A DNA stretch of 64,000 nt from contig JAVTVX010000013.1 of the NCBI GenBank assembly GCA_033439265.1, positions 5,730,501 to 5,794,500 on the forward strand, written 5' to 3'. The position numbers and the translations under genes are program-made. Origin of the DNA: Dillenia suffruticosa (Eukaryota > Streptophyta > Magnoliopsida > Dilleniales > Dilleniaceae). Positions 35,346-49,100 of the stretch are shown one piece after another; position 1 is the first letter of the stretch, and the number at the start of each line of letters is the position of its first letter. The notes below the pieces were generated by a model. The model was not told the DNA's origin. It did no database searches and was given only the letters and a program-made list of their open reading frames with translations.

Positions 35346-37589
35346 AAACTATATTTCTTTCATGAGAATTGCTATTCTAACAAATCAATTATTTTTTAGA
35401 AGCTTACAAACCATGCATAAAGTCAATTATGTTCTTACTTGTGAAAGTCTAATATAAGTATGAGGTGAAATGGTAAAAGCAATTCAAAGATTTTTGTATT
35501 GTGGTGCAAAGTCTTTTGTCATTTACTAAGTTTATAGGTTTGTTGATGCAGAGCTTTTCTTCTTTAACCTCTTACAATAGATCCCCTAGACATGGGTTAT
35601 AAAAGTTGGAAATATGTGTTTTGAGTTCTATACCTGCCCATAAATCCCATAAGGTCTAATGTGTGACCATTTTCATGAATGACTTTAAGATCCATGAGCA
35701 GGAATCATGTACGGTTAGTGTATCAGATTCTGTCTTCGTGTGCTTATTTGGAAACTTTTGTTATATTTTTGCAGGTGCGTTCCACTGTTGCAGAGATAAA
35801 GAATGCCGTTCAGGTATTTAGCCAGCTGTCTGCAGCTTCCAACCTTCATTTTCATGGGTTTGATGAGAAAAAGATTGATACCCATGTTAAGTATTGCAAG
35901 CATCTTTTTGGTGCGGCAAAAGTTCACCTGGAGGCTGTTGAGTGGGAAGAGCAGCAAAGCCCGACAGAAGAAAGAACTTGAGCAACAGCTTCTAAAGGCT
36001 ACTGAAGCCTCTCGTAAGGCTGAAGAGCAAATGAAATATCAGGTTTGTTTTAAAATATTTAATTCCTTGTGTTGAGATGATCACCCTAAATCAAATAATC
36101 CAGTTTCAACAGCTCCTGTCTTTTTGCCTTTTGAATTTATTCTGGTGGAACAGTTGGAGATAAGAAAGCAAGAAGAGGAGCTAAAGCAAGTGATGCAACA
36201 GGAGCAACACTTTGAGCGTGTAAAGGTGATAATTGCTAAATATGTCACTTGAGCTTCTATAATTGGCTTTAAAAATGGCAGATGAATTAGGGCATAACTG
36301 CAGACCTTAGAAATAGTGTATTAATTTCAGTACAACCTCCAGCTGTTTGTTGTTTGCCCGTGATATTGTGGAGAAGGAAGATCTTAGTTGAGAAAGGATA
36401 AAACTCCTTCCCCTGCTGGGTACCTTGCTTATAACATTACTGTGATTGTTTATAGGGAGATATGCCTTTTTTGGAGGAATTTTTAAAGTATATATACGCT
36501 GATTTATTTGATAAACAAGTTAGTGCGATAGTTGAAATGCTCTGATAGGAAAAAAAATGCCTGGCTTGGACCCTATGGATGGAATAATATTTTGGTTAGG
36601 CTGGATAACTTGATCCTTAATGTTGTCAAAAGAAGTGGGACTTGGATTTGGCTTTGGGTTCTTTTTTGAAGTCCAAATTTTGGCTTAAATTTTAGGAACA
36701 ATGGAAGAGTAGTATTCCTGCATCCAAGCGGAAGGACAGGTCTCAGATTTATGATGAGGAGGGTAGTCATGAGAGGAGGAGAAGAAAAATTGGGAAGAGG
36801 AGAAGGAAAGACGAGCTCAAAGACACGTTATGAGGTAGGGGAAGAAGAAGATGTGGGTGAACAGGAAGAACTTGAAGACGAGAAGGCCAATACAAATTAC
36901 ATGCATTGTTATTCAAATGATCAGGATGGTGATGACGACAATGCTCAGACTCATCTTGCAGCTGCTGGGCTTGGAGATTCTGATGCTGATGATGATATGG
37001 TACAACTCATCTCTCTTATCTTGGCCTTTCTGTACTTTTTTGAGTTTTATCTTTCTCATTTCGCTGCTTTATGATATATATAGTCATGTTTTGAAGACTA
37101 AGACTCAGAAAGATGATTCTTCTATGACTAAATTTGTTTCCTGTATCAAACTACGTGGTTGTGGGAAACATAATTGTGTGAGGAAATATTACGCTGCTTG
37201 TTTCTTACTTTCATCCAATAATGTCGTGTAGAATAGGATACTTTCTACATTGGTGATTCAGCAGTCATGGGAAATCTGCCTATCCTTGATAAAGGAACTT
37301 ATAGCTTCTTTGCTCACTGCTCACTGCTCGCTGCTCACTGGTGTCGTGAAGTTATGGCCATTGTCTTTTGGATGACATTTTTTTCCTTGCCCCCATTTTT
37401 TGTCAAAGACTGCACCTTCATCAGTTTCAAATCAGCAGAGAAGAGTGTGGTCAGAATCTGATGATAATGAGCCCCATGTAGGCAGGAGAAGCTCAACCCT
37501 GATAGAGAAAATTCTGCAGAATTTTGGATAGTGATGGTGAAATTAAAGATCAGAAGATGAACAGAGATGCCGCTGATGATGAAGATTGA

Positions 37590-40500
37590 TAAGCAAATCA
37601 TAGAGAGATTCATCGAACTTGTAAATTGGCATGAGTAAAGGCCCAGCGGGTCAGAGATGATTGCTTTCCCTCCCTTTTTGGTGTATATCATGTAATAGCT
37701 GTAGATTTTCAAACTCAAGAAGTGGCTGGGAAGTTCTCCCCCAGCTCCTTGTTTATAATGTAACCTTTGAGTTCACGTAGGGGACAGCCTATTAGTCACA
37801 ATTCCCCTTTCCCTAACCCCATTATTCGGGATTCAAATATCTGTAAAACAAAAAAAGAGAATAATGTAACCTTTGATAATTAAGCCTTAAAGACTAGAAT
37901 TGAACTTTTGTTTTGTTTTGTCTTTTGTCTTTCTCTTTTTTCTGATATGTTGGTCGTTAAGCAACTTCCATAGGCACGAGGTGTGTACGCACGTCAGTGG
38001 GACATTAGCAAAGTAATTTGTTGCCTGGATCCCTTATCTCTGCCTCTGCAGACACCCAAGTGGTAATGGCCACTGTCTTAATTATGTAAAGATTTCTTAT
38101 CTTCATTGGTATATTATTCATGGCAAATTGCCGGACAACGCTCCCCCCGCCCCCCAAAACAAAAAAAAAAAAAAAAGAGAAAGAAAAAGATGAAAAGTGC
38201 ATGACTTTTTGCACAAACTTTGGCAGTGAGAGTGATAATCAGTAACTTAATTGCGGAGTAGTAAGTTTTATATTTCACAGCTGCATCACAGAATACTTTT
38301 TCAGGCCTATGGTACGTCATTTTCTTGAATTGGTCATTTTAGGTCTATTGTGATGGTTGGGGCAAGGATTCAGGACTTCCCGCTGAACATTTGATCCCTG
38401 TAATCCAGGAACAATGCGTGGACTTGTTAACATGGAATGAATTTGGAAATCATTTTTTATAATGCTTGTTTTTTATTTCGTTTATGAAAGCATCCTGAAT
38501 ATGATTAACTTTTTCTATGTTTCAATCTCAAAAAATCATGTAATTGTATGACTAATCTCGGGTGCTTTTCAGTTTCCTGAGCCAGAAACTAATGTTGGAT
38601 TTTCTTCGAGAATGCGTACCAAGGTTTGATATCCTTCACTTTCTTTTATCTTTTGGTATAATTTGCATACTTAAATGTAAAACAAATATCGTTAGTTTGA
38701 TTAGAGTTCTTTAGTTTGTCATGTTTATGCCCGGACATAATTCATTTTGCTCTATATTTTTCGTCTTTCCATTTTCAGTGCTTATATGCCTCAAAATTTT
38801 TATATTCGAGTTTCAGGTCAGTAATCAGATAGCCTTTTCTTGTCCCAGTTGTTAAACCACAGCTCCGAATCTTATAGATGTTTTCTGTATATCAGACCCC
38901 AATATTCTTTTGAGATCCCTTGGATACTCCTTCCAGCCTTCCCCAATTAGGGACATTGTCTTTAGGATATGGGGTTTGTTTTGCTTTTCAAGGTCGGTAA
39001 GCTAAAGGTGTGTTATTATCTGCCAGATAGGAACCGGTCCTGCTAGTAGTGCTGGTGTGTCTGACACAGTCCACTGTAAGGGGGCCAGCTTTGTGCAGGG
39101 TGGGAGTGGGGGAGCGGGGGGTTAAAGGGCCTGTAAGGGGGGTGGCTGTGGCTGGGTTTGAAACTCTGTACGGTCAGTTTGTCCGTACTGATTGTGTGTT
39201 GAAGTCTGAAGGGTTAGGGCTCTGTATTTACTTTTTTCGTTTGTCCTCTTTATTCAGACTCTCTCTCTCCCCCTCTGTGTCACTGACTTCTGAGTCCTCC
39301 TGGCCCAGCAGACCTACTAAGCATAAAGAGCTGTTTTGCCACGTCTCCTCTTGCTTCTTTGCCTAGCTTCATTTATCTCTTCAACAAAATGCCCCATGGT
39401 TTATGGCAACTCCAACCCCCATTAGTCACCTTTTCTCAAATCTTTTTCACAGAAGCTCATGAAAAATATCCTTGGAAAATGACCTAACTGAAGCAACTCC
39501 AACCCCATTAGTCACCTTTTCTCAAATCTCTTTCACAAAAGCTCATGAAAAATATCTTTGGACAATGACCTAACTGAAGATTTTGGATGAATGAGTGACC
39601 GACAATAAAAGACATGTTTGTAGATAAAGGCATGAGATTAGGATAGAGCACATATTAGTAAAATATTTAGTCATTTGAAGTAAACATGGTCTGTTATATC
39701 ATAGAAATGATAGCTTAACCGGGATTACAAAAAGGATAAGAGTGTGCAAGAAGACATGCCATCCTATAGGATTTACCACAAATATACATACTACCTTGAA
39801 TGGAAAAGTTTGGAAATTGTATTTCAATTTGTCAACTTCATTTAGAGTTAATTATTACACTTAGTTAATTGATTTTTAGCATAAACCACCTCTAATTAGA
39901 CTTTAATAAAAAGGCTTTTCTTTTGCCTGTGTCTCTTGTGGCTTTTACTCCAAAATCCAAGTGGAAGGCATGGATTGTGAATCTTATTAAGATTATTCCT
40001 TGAAAAATCACCAGTCCAGTTCATTTGAACTTTCATTTCTCGTAGTAAGGCCTTATAACTCTTTTTTTCCCCCTATTTTCCATTACCAAACCATATTTAC
40101 TGCTCATACACAGCTTATACTTCCTCAATTGACTGTTCAAAGTTGAAATTTTATTTCCTTGTTTCCTCTAGTCCCTCCTTGCTCATTTACAGCTTAAACC
40201 CGGTTTTGTGTTCCAAAATATGTCTAATGCATCAATAATAAAAAAGGATCTACTTCATTGGAGAGAGGAGTTTTTGTTCTCAGAAAAAAAAACACGAAGA
40301 CCAGAGACTTAAGACTTAGAGCAGTAAGAGATGATAGATTGACATTTAAAGCGTAATGAGGACAAAATCTTCCACGATTTTGAGGCTTTGACGTTGGGTA
40401 AACCCCAGATGCAACATAAGCATAAGCTTTTCTACCAACTAGGTCCCGCATGTCCAATAATAACAAGCAATAATAACAAAATTTCTTAGAAATTGCAGAA

Positions 40501-40893
40501 TTAGCAGAAAGAGATTAGGATGCGGGTGTTAAATAAATAAAATAGATAGGCCACAAAATTCCAATCAACTAGTTTTGAAAGGAAGTAAAGAAAAGGGTTG
40601 GAAAACAAGAAAGCAAAAGGACATAAGTTCCTTCAATGGACATTGTACATTAATCATTCAATTCAAACACTCGTTGCAAAAGAAAACAGAACATGTCTCA
40701 GACCCTTATAGTGCTTCGCAATACGGAAAGCAAGGAGAGAAAGCTTTGATCCCCACCATGTCAGTACTCTTTTGGCATTAAATTCACAGATCCAATGGTG
40801 AGCAATCATCCGGTTGCAGTTCAACATGGAGAAAACACAGCACTGCAAGTGAATTGAGAAAGGATATAAATCAAGTGCTAGTTCAAAATGTCT
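37590..40893. other. Intergenic region between the CTR9 copy and the GRF gene
   Basis: No gene supported. It contains an 87-bp tandem duplication (39406-39579), a poly(A) run near 38160-38176, and one splice-bordered open piece at 38568-38622 (FPEPETNVGFSSRMRTK) that I cannot assign. Confidence 0.5.
39406..39579. repeat. 87-bp tandem duplication
   Basis: 39406-39492 and 39493-39579 are near-identical copies starting GCAACTCCAACCC and ending AACTGAAG, differing at a handful of positions. Confidence 0.9.
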
Positions 40894-42172
40894 TTATGGA
40901 CTTCTGGGGTTTGAAATCATGAAGTCATGTGAAGCGTGGGGAATGGAAATTGATAACTGGGTTGTTGTAGAGAGTGACTTATCATCTGAACCAAGCCATG
41001 AATCTCTGTTTTTGGGGGGCCATTCATCGTCGAAAAAATGATGAACTGTCCTCTGAGGTTCATCATCTCTTTCATCCTTCACAGGCACTTTGAAGTCACT
41101 GCCCATAAGATAACAATGGTGACTTTCTTTGCTTTGCTTAAGCTGCAAGTGTGAGTACCCACTTTGTAAAGGAACAGAACGGGAACTCTGTTTTGAGCTT
41201 GCCAATGAAGTACTGCTCATTGTTAGCGGTGTAAGCTGCCAATGATCATCATCCATAGATGAACTAGGTAGACTCCTCACAGTCCCAGAAGCTTCCGAGA
41301 AAAAGGCATGCTCATCCACCTCTTCTTTCATTCCTTGAACATACCTGTTCACCTCATCAAGAAAATAAGTAAACAGTGGGGGCAAAAAAACGAGGAAAAA
41401 GGTTTCCATTCTCGGTTTCTCCTTTTATACATACCTGTAATCTCTGTCTGTCCTGGAATAAGACCCCGAGTCTAAAAGCAAGTGAGTGTCTTGAGTTGAC
41501 AGGCCGATATCAGGTCTTGAGGATGATGAATATGGATATAGAAAGGGACTGTGGAGATGGGTATTGTTGACTGAAGCGGGGTGATGATACAGATATTGTT
41601 GGTGGAGATCGCTGGCAATTGATGATGTCGAAAGTGAGGAGAGAGAATGAGAAGTTGGGTTGAGTGTCATGGAAGAAGGGTTTGTGTTGGTGGTGCTTGA
41701 TGAGTTGGTTGATGCTGTTGATGGTGCTGGTGCTGCTGTTGTCATATTTTCCACAGGCTTTCTTGAACGATTTCTGCCTCTGTGCATGTGTCTCTCACAG
41801 TACTTGGAATCTGGAAATGCTTCTTTTGAGCATCTCCACTTCTTTCCATCTGTTCTTCTGCACCTTCCAGGCTCTGGGTCTACTTTCCTGCCAAATCCTA
41901 TTTGAAAACAGTTCCATCCAACTGCAAACAAAAACATGACCAATAAGACTCAGAGAGAGAGAGAGAGAGAGTAAAAGTTTTTATCGGTTTTTACCATGTT
42001 GATGAGGAAAGAGCTTTGAAGAGATGGTTGAGTCCAAGCTACTTTTGATGGTAAAAATGAGATCAGGAGGTATTGGAACTCCTGAAATGATGTATTTGTA
42101 GATGAGAGCTTGATGTTCTAACTCTTGCCATTGAGTTGCGGTGAAGGGAAATCTACTACTTGCATTCATCAT
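40894..42172 (-). CDS. GROWTH-REGULATING FACTOR transcription factor (QLQ + WRC)
   Basis: GRFs are plant nuclear transcription factors that promote cell proliferation in leaves and other organs, working with GIF co-activators through the QLQ domain. Three exons, 42172-41995, 41921-41435 and 41344-40894, join in frame to 371 residues with GT-AG introns. The QLQ domain is at residues about 8-43 ([20 protein letters not shown]). The WRC domain is at about 74-116 with the C3H set Cys80, Cys90, Cys101 and His104, and the basic stretch [11 protein letters not shown] Ser/Thr/Asn-rich middle follows, then a TQLSISIP motif near residue 350 and a conserved [14 protein letters not shown] block. QLQ very near the N-terminus resembles the GRF1/GRF5-type group in trees. 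The miR396 site is present. I see no damage. Confidence 0.95.
41749..41769 (-). promoter_or_regulatory. miR396 target site in the GRF mRNA
   Basis: The 21 bases encode RSRKPVE at the end of the WRC domain. On the coding strand they run from CGTTCAAGAA to CCTGTGGAA, the conserved miR396 site of plant GRF genes. It predicts post-transcriptional repression in mature tissue. Confidence 0.93.
41951..41973. repeat. (GA)n microsatellite in GRF intron 1
   Basis: About 11 GA units inside the 73-bp first intron, so repeat length changes intron length directly. Confidence 0.9.
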
Positions 42173-44741
42173 GTGAAAGGTAAAAGGAGAGAAAATTTCT
42201 CAACAGAGAAATTAAGCTTTGGAAAAGCAAAGGAGCAAGTTGAGAGATGAGAAAGATTGCTTTCTTTGGGGGGCCGGGGGGGGGAGGGGAGGAGAGAGGG
42301 AGGGTGTTTGGATGGAGTAGTAGGTATGATCTTAAGTATTTATTTCAGGGACCATAGACTGCAGAATCTTCTGCCTGTGCATGGATAAAACTAATGGTTC
42401 TGATCATAGTGCTGCCAACACCTCTCTCTCTCTCTCTCTCCCCTGAGTCTGGTCATATTATGACTGCACCACTCGATGCTGCTATGCTGCTGCCTCTGTG
42501 GCAGCTCTTGTCTCTGCCATGTCTACGGAAATCCATAAACTAAAGCAGGGGAGAGAGAGTGTGTGTGAGATTTAAAAAGAAAGGAAATAATATAATAACA
42601 AGAGTTGGTGTGTTCTGAAGCAAATGCCTGAGAAGGTTTTGTACGGGTTTAAGCTTTTACTACTTCTCTACTTTTACTTTTTCTGTTCCTTTACCTTCAG
42701 TAAACCCCCCCCCCCCCCACCGCTTACTATTTGACCTTTTCATTTTAGGAAATTGAGACCCTCTCTTTCATCTCACTCACTCCCCCCCTCCCCCCTCTTG
42801 GATTGCTGACTGGTTTACTTGTTAACTATTCGTAAACTTATCAATACCGTTTCTGTTTTATTCAAATTTTGTCTTTGGACACCATTTCACTTTTTTAATT
42901 TATATGTTTCTAAAATTTGTTTTTTAATATCAAAACTCAGTATAGTTATATGTCCTTCCTAAGTTTCTAGGCTTTATATGTTCGTTCTCAACCTATGAAA
43001 AAGCTGAGGATGCCATTAGCATCATTTATGATTCTTACGTTACCAATAAATGCTCCTCTGTGGGATCTGACTGCAAACATTGGTTTTCTCTGACTCGTGT
43101 TTATGGCTGTGAAGTTTCTCATAAGTGGTCCAATATATTTTTTCTCTTTAAGGCATTCAACCCATGTGAAAGGATTAACATAGAGAGAAAGAAAGAGAGG
43201 AAGAGAGAAGAAAATTAAGACATAAAAGCTGGGTTTTGGTTTTTGTATGGTAGCAATTAAACCCTCTGTGAACCCATTTTTGTAAGTGCACTGCTTAGGA
43301 CCTGTTCTCCCTTACTGCCAGACCAAGACACGCGAGAGACAGCTTCTCTCTTTAGTACTTAAGTTTGTGCTAAGGTTGGTTTGTTTTATTTAGTTACAAA
43401 TTTCTTTCTATTTTGTCCCTTTTTTCTTTTCTTTCCTTTGGAAAAACATGTATGGTCAATGTAAAATAGTTTGTGGTTCACGTTGAAACCATAAGGCATA
43501 TCAAAAATGAAATTTTCTCGTATTGCCCCCATTTTACACTAGTCTAAATCAGTCTTCTATTTTGCAATTTTGTAACACCAGGCATGGTCCATGAGTTCCT
43601 ACCTGGTGTCATGGGATCATTCCCTGTTGGGAGTTGTCCTCAAAATAGAGCCCTTTCTAATTATTTTCTCATCTGATTTTGCTAAAGAGTTTCAAATAAT
43701 TTAACACTATATTTATTAGGAAATTGCTTTCTCAAAAACAAAATATATTTTCTTTGAAAGGGTTTATTTCCATGGAACGGACAGAGTTGGGCACATTTTT
43801 TTCCAAGTTTCTCTTTTTGAGGATAAGCTCTGAGATACCCTTCATCAATCATCTTACATCACTGTCCGAAAAGAGACGAATGTGTTTTTAACTCAAAAAA
43901 CACTTCAACGTCAGGTCACATTCTTTTTTTGATGGCAGATTAAATAGCAGTAGGAGCCATCTCCATAAAAACCCAACTCCAAAAATTAACAGCCACCGTA
44001 GCACCAGCACACAGCCCTTACGTTCGGCACGTCAGCTGCTGGGGTCCATCAAATGCTCCTAGAAAAAAAATAAAAAAGAACATATATCTATCGTCGATTG
44101 CCACAATCTGGATACACCCCCCCCTAATATATCAATCTATGTGTTGTGTACCAGGCTTTACCATGTCCCAACAATTCAACTGTCTTTCCTAATGCTTATG
44201 CTGCAAAACAAGGTTGATTCAAAGGCTGCAAAATGGAGGACAACACTCCTGAAATTGAGAGCAAAAACCCTACCCATATAACATTTTCTTCGGAGCTGAA
44301 TTCTCACCAATACTGATCCATCAAGGGGACCACCAAAGTACTGTAAAAAGGTATCATAAACCAAAGAAAAATACGAAGCATATGGGTGGGTCAGGCAATA
44401 AAGGTCTCATTTGTGTACTGTGAGTTTACCGACAGTCAAACAGCAATACAGCAACACACAGCAACAGAGTCTACATGGCGATACAAAATTGGCCTTCAAT
44501 TTCTGCTAGGTAAATCGAATTGAGGTATATGTCCCAACAGATTAGGTTACATAATGCCACCACAGGGCGAGTTTGCTGCATGCAGTTGTAAGTTAAAATA
44601 AATAGGAGGCATACAGGGAACGGAGACAACTATAAGGTGGTGGAGTATACAGGAGTTACATAAGTGGGATAAAATAAATTACAGAACTTGTCTTCTAGGA
44701 AATTGTACAACCAGAGATTAATATAACCTTCGATGGAAGCA
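42173..44741. other. GRF upstream region and DENN gene 3' flank
   Basis: No coding block recognised. 42173-42700 should hold the GRF 5' UTR and promoter. It has a G-run near 42270-42290 and CT repeats at 42422-42441. A C homopolymer is near 42705-42718. 44200-44741 should hold the 3' UTR of the DENN gene. Confidence 0.5.
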
Positions 44742-46092
44742 CTATTCGTTTTGGAAGAAAGAGAGGATGAGATCAGTATGTACAGAGAAGAGTTGCGTGT
44801 CTACAAAAAGCTGCTCATAAGAAGAGAAAAGAAAAACAAGGAAGAAATCAGCATTTTGAGCAAGAGACGAAACCATGCAACAAAATTAGCATTAAGGTCA
44901 AGTGGTGAAACCAATCAAAATAAAATTCTCCTGATGCATCAGATCTAGTAATGTGTGCAAATCAATATCGGTTATGGTTATGTTTAAGATCAAGAAACAC
45001 ACCTTCATAAAAGGTCTATCTCGCCAAGGGAAGGAGTCAATAAAACTCTCCTTCAAAAGCAATGAGACCTACAATGATGGGAATACGTGCATTAAATCCT
45101 ATAGGACAATCTTAAGTTTTCATAATAGTAATAGAATAATGCAACTACGTGTAAGACGGCTTTTCTAGCAAGACAGCATAAAAAATTTATCATGGATTTT
45201 TCCTTGGCAACTTAAATTTTCAAGAAATGCAAAAAATGCATACCTTATCATCGTTGGATTGTACATTTGTAATTGTGTGAGATCGAAGGTTTGAGCAAAG
45301 ATAATCCAAGTAAGATCTTAGCATGGTTAAGAAACCTTTGGCAGCTTCAATCTACAAAAATGGAAATTGAAGAATGCACATCAACAGATAAGACCATTGA
45401 CAATGAAATCACAGCCTATGTAACATCAAAACAATGTAAAATAGGTTGCAGAAGACATGTTGTACGTCATATGCCGGTATTTATGTCCATGACATAAATG
45501 AATCCTCTATTATGTTCCCTCAATTTAACAATATGGCATGATCGCATGGAACTCCAGACAAGCATCCTAGTTTCACTAGTTTTCTTCACAAAATGAAGCT
45601 CAAAGAGGTCAGGAACCAGTGACTTATCAACGACATCAATTGGCGGAATGATTTCCAAAAGAGAGACTAGTGGTCATACCTACTTAGGGTTGGCAATTAC
45701 CCCCCGCACTGATGGGTACGAAGGTGGGGTGGGGGAAATTTTCACCCCGCTAGGCAGGGGGGAGGGGAATTTGACCCCGTAGGAGGTACGGATATGGGAA
45801 GTGACAAGTGCTCCTTGCCCTGCAGCCCTAAGAGATCCCCGGGATATATTAAATTACATATTTACCCCTATTAATATTTCATAGTATATGTTATATATAA
45901 GGTTATGTTATGAATTAACTTCCAAATGCGCAAGATTCAGACTGCAGAGGCTCAACTTGATTGCCTCAATCTGCAGGAATCTATGTTTTGTCAAATATGT
46001 CTGAGACTTGAGATGACTGGAGGTGAGAGATTGTAGTAATAATGAAGGAGAGCTAAGAAGAGGTAACAGGAGAGAAGGAGAGAGGAGAGGGG

Positions 46093-46124
<32 letters not shown>

Positions 46125-49100
46125 GAGAGAAGAATGAGATTTCACTGAATACTCTTGCTGCTCTTCTTGGTTGATACAGGCCTCCTTTTATTACATTGTG
46201 CAAAGATGAACTAACTAACTAACTGCCTAACTTCCTTAACTAACTACAACTGATTTTGGTTATCCTAACTGACATTCCTTGGAACTAACTAACTGCCTAA
46301 CTTCCTCAACTAGCTACAACTGATTTTGGTTATCCTTACTAACATTCCTTGCTTCCTTTACTAGCTGTTTCCTTCAAATTTCCCACTGTTGCTGTTACAA
46401 TTTCTTCCCTCCTTCGAAAGCCTTGGCCTCAAGGCTTAAAGTCTGGAAATTGGGACCGAATAAAACCCATGTCCTCCCATGTAGACTCTTCGGGACTTAG
46501 GTTAATCCATCTGATCAACCATTGATTGACTGATATACCATTGCGCATGATTATTCTCCTCTTAAGCACGGCTTCTGGTTGTACCAAAGCCTGTCCATCA
46601 GCTCCTACCTTAGGCAATTCAGGCATCACATTCTGTGTGGACCCAATCTTCTTTTTGAGTAAAGAAACATGAAACACCGGGTGTATCCTTGATCCCAATG
46701 GCAACTGTAATTTGTAAGCAACCTGACCTATCCTTGCTAAGATGGGAAAAGGTCCATAATACTTAGAGGACAGCTTAAGTTGTTTCCTCAACTCCACTGA
46801 CTGTTGCTTGTATGGTTGCAGTTTAAGATAGACCCAATCTCCAACTTTAAACTCTCTTTCAGATCTGTTCCTATCTGCTGCAGTTTTCATCCTGTTCTGA
46901 GCTTGGGTCAAGTGATCATGCAAAATGTGTAACATGGCCTGCCTATTCTGAACAAAATTCTCTGCAGCAGGTGTAGTAGTCTCTAAGTATGGCCCCATTG
47001 GAATGGACCTAGGCTGATATCCATACAAGGCTTCGAAAGGAGTCATCTTTATACTTGAATGAAAGCTGGTATTATACCACCATTCAGCTAGGCTCAACCA
47101 TTGAAACCACTGCCCAGGTCTATCAGAAATCATGCACCGCAGGTATCCTTCCAAACACTGATTAAGCCTCTCACTTTGCCCATCTGTTTGAGGATGGTAA
47201 GCACTGCTTAATTTCAGCTGTGTTCCTACTAATTTGAACAATTCCTGCCAGAATAGGCTGGTGAAGACCTTGTCTCGATCAGTTATTATAGCCTCTGGAA
47301 GTCCATGTAATTTGAACACACAGTCTACAAACACTTGTGCTACTTTTATGGCAGTATAGGGGTGTCGTAGTGCGATAAAGTGACTGAATTTGGTGAACTT
47401 ATCTATAACCACCATAATAGTGTCATAACCTTGGGACGCAGGAAGTCCCTCTACAAAATCCATACTGATCTGGACCCAGGCTTGTGTTGGTATAGACAGA
47501 GGTTGCAGTAGTCCAGGGTAGGCCACATGCTCATGTTTATTTCTTTGGCATATATCACATTCCCGCACATAATGAATAACATCTGCTCTCATTGAAGGCC
47601 AGAAGAAAGCAGACTTAATCCTCTGCAGAGTGCCATTCTGCCCTGAGTGACCTCCTATAGCTGAATTATGCATTTGCTTGATTATCTTGATCCTCAATTG
47701 GGAGCCCTTCCCTACATACAATTTTCTTCTGAACTTAAGAAGTCCTTCCTGCAGAGTGAAGTCTGAATGGCTTCCTGGTTCAATTGCTAACTGGGTTATC
47801 AAAGCCTGACAATCATCATCACCTTCATAACTCTGCATGATTTCCTGCAACCACTGTGGTCTGACCACTGAAGTAGCCATTAGTAAGTTCTCCTGTTGTT
47901 CTGCAACTAGCATCTCCTTCCTTGATAAAGCATCAACTGCTCTATTGTCTGTACCTCTTTTATATTGTATCTCGTAGTCCAAGCCTAAGAGTTTAGTGAG
48001 CCATTTATGCTGTAGAGAGTTGGTCAGTCTCTGCTCCAAGAGATATTTCAAGCTCTGATGGTCTGTCCTAATGATAAAATGATAGCCTAACAAATAATGC
48101 TTCCATTTTGCTACTGCCATGACAACAGCCATTAACTCCTTCTCGTATATTGAAAGTCCCTGTCTCTTGGCTCCCAAAGCCTTACTAAGATAAGCAATAG
48201 GTTGTCCCTCCTGCATAAGCACAGCTCCCCATCCTTTGGCACATGCATCAGTTTCTAGTATGAAAGATTTAGAAAAATCTGGTAACCGCATAACCGGGGC
48301 AGAACACATAGCTGTCTTCAGCTGCTGAAAGGCTTTCTCCGCTTCCTCACCCCACTTGAAGCTGTCTTTCCTAAGAAGATCATTAAGAGGCTTTGCTATA
48401 ATCCCATAGTCTTTAATAAATCTTCGGTAATATCCTGTCAAACCCAAGAAGCCTCTCAGATTCTTGACAGTTGTTGGAGTAGGCCAAGTCATGATGCAAT
48501 CAGTCTTCTGTGGGTCCATTTTTACTCCCAATTCTGTCACAATATGCCCCAGATACTCTACTTGTGATTGACCAAAAGAGCACTTAGATAGTTTGGCATA
48601 TAAGTGGTGTTGTCTCAGGACTAGAAGAACCACTCTAAGATGCTGAATATGGGACTGCAAATCAGGGCTGTAGATTAGGATATCATCAAAAAAGACCAAT
48701 ACAAATTTTCTGAGGTGTGACTGAAATATCTGATTCATCAATGACTGGAATGTGGCTGGTGCATTTGTGAGACCAAAAGGCATTACCAAGAACTCGAAAT
48801 GCCCATGGTGAGTTTGAAATGCTGTATTGGCCACATCTTTTGGCCTTACTCTAATTTGGTGATAACCAGCCCTAAGATCAATCTTAGAAAACAACCTTGA
48901 ACCATGTAACTCATCGAGTAATTCATCAATGTTTGGGATAGGGTATTTGTCCTTGATGGTAATGTTGTTAAGTTGTCTATAATCCACACAAAATCTCCAT
49001 GAACCATCCTTCTTTTTGACCAACAAAACTGGAGAAGCAAAAGGACTATTACTATGCCTAATAATTCCCTGGCTGAACATGTCCTGAACTTGTCTTTCTA

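Larger units (their letters stand above)
25283..37589 (+). pseudogene. Full-length unprocessed CTR9/VIP6 (ELF8) pseudogene
   Basis: CTR9 is a large TPR-repeat scaffold of the Paf1 transcription-elongation complex. About 24 exon remnants lie in order with intron borders mostly kept. The start MGSAYVPVPNS is at 25283, REYFKQGKLEQFRQILEEG at 26055-26120 and EIDEYYADVRYERIAILNAL near 26210. TPR blocks follow at 27720, 28005, 28232, 28444, 28725, 29932, 30319, 30507 and 30954, and LNNIGVLHFERGEFE near 31460. NPKLEATHLEKARELYTK is near 33570, AHTHYEAEQWQEF near 34770, ELEQQLLKATEASRKAEEQ near 35970, and the Lys/Glu/Asp-rich tail at 36700-37589. Damage: lost bases and a TAG in exon 1, TAA at 26342-26344, TAG at 28781-28783, TAG at 31434-31436, TGA near 31500, 32590 and 34557, plus frameshifts. 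Kept introns mean a DNA-level duplicate, not a retrocopy. Confidence 0.92.

Noticed and set aside
38568..38622. Splice-bordered open piece reading FPEPETNVGFSSRMRTK
   Set aside because: It has an acceptor-like and a donor-like border, but I recognise no family and found no partner exons nearby.
45991..46203. Two near-identical about 70-codon ORFs in the gypsy LTRs (second at 51001-51210)
   Set aside because: They arise from the (GA)n run within the LTR and are duplicated only because the LTRs are.
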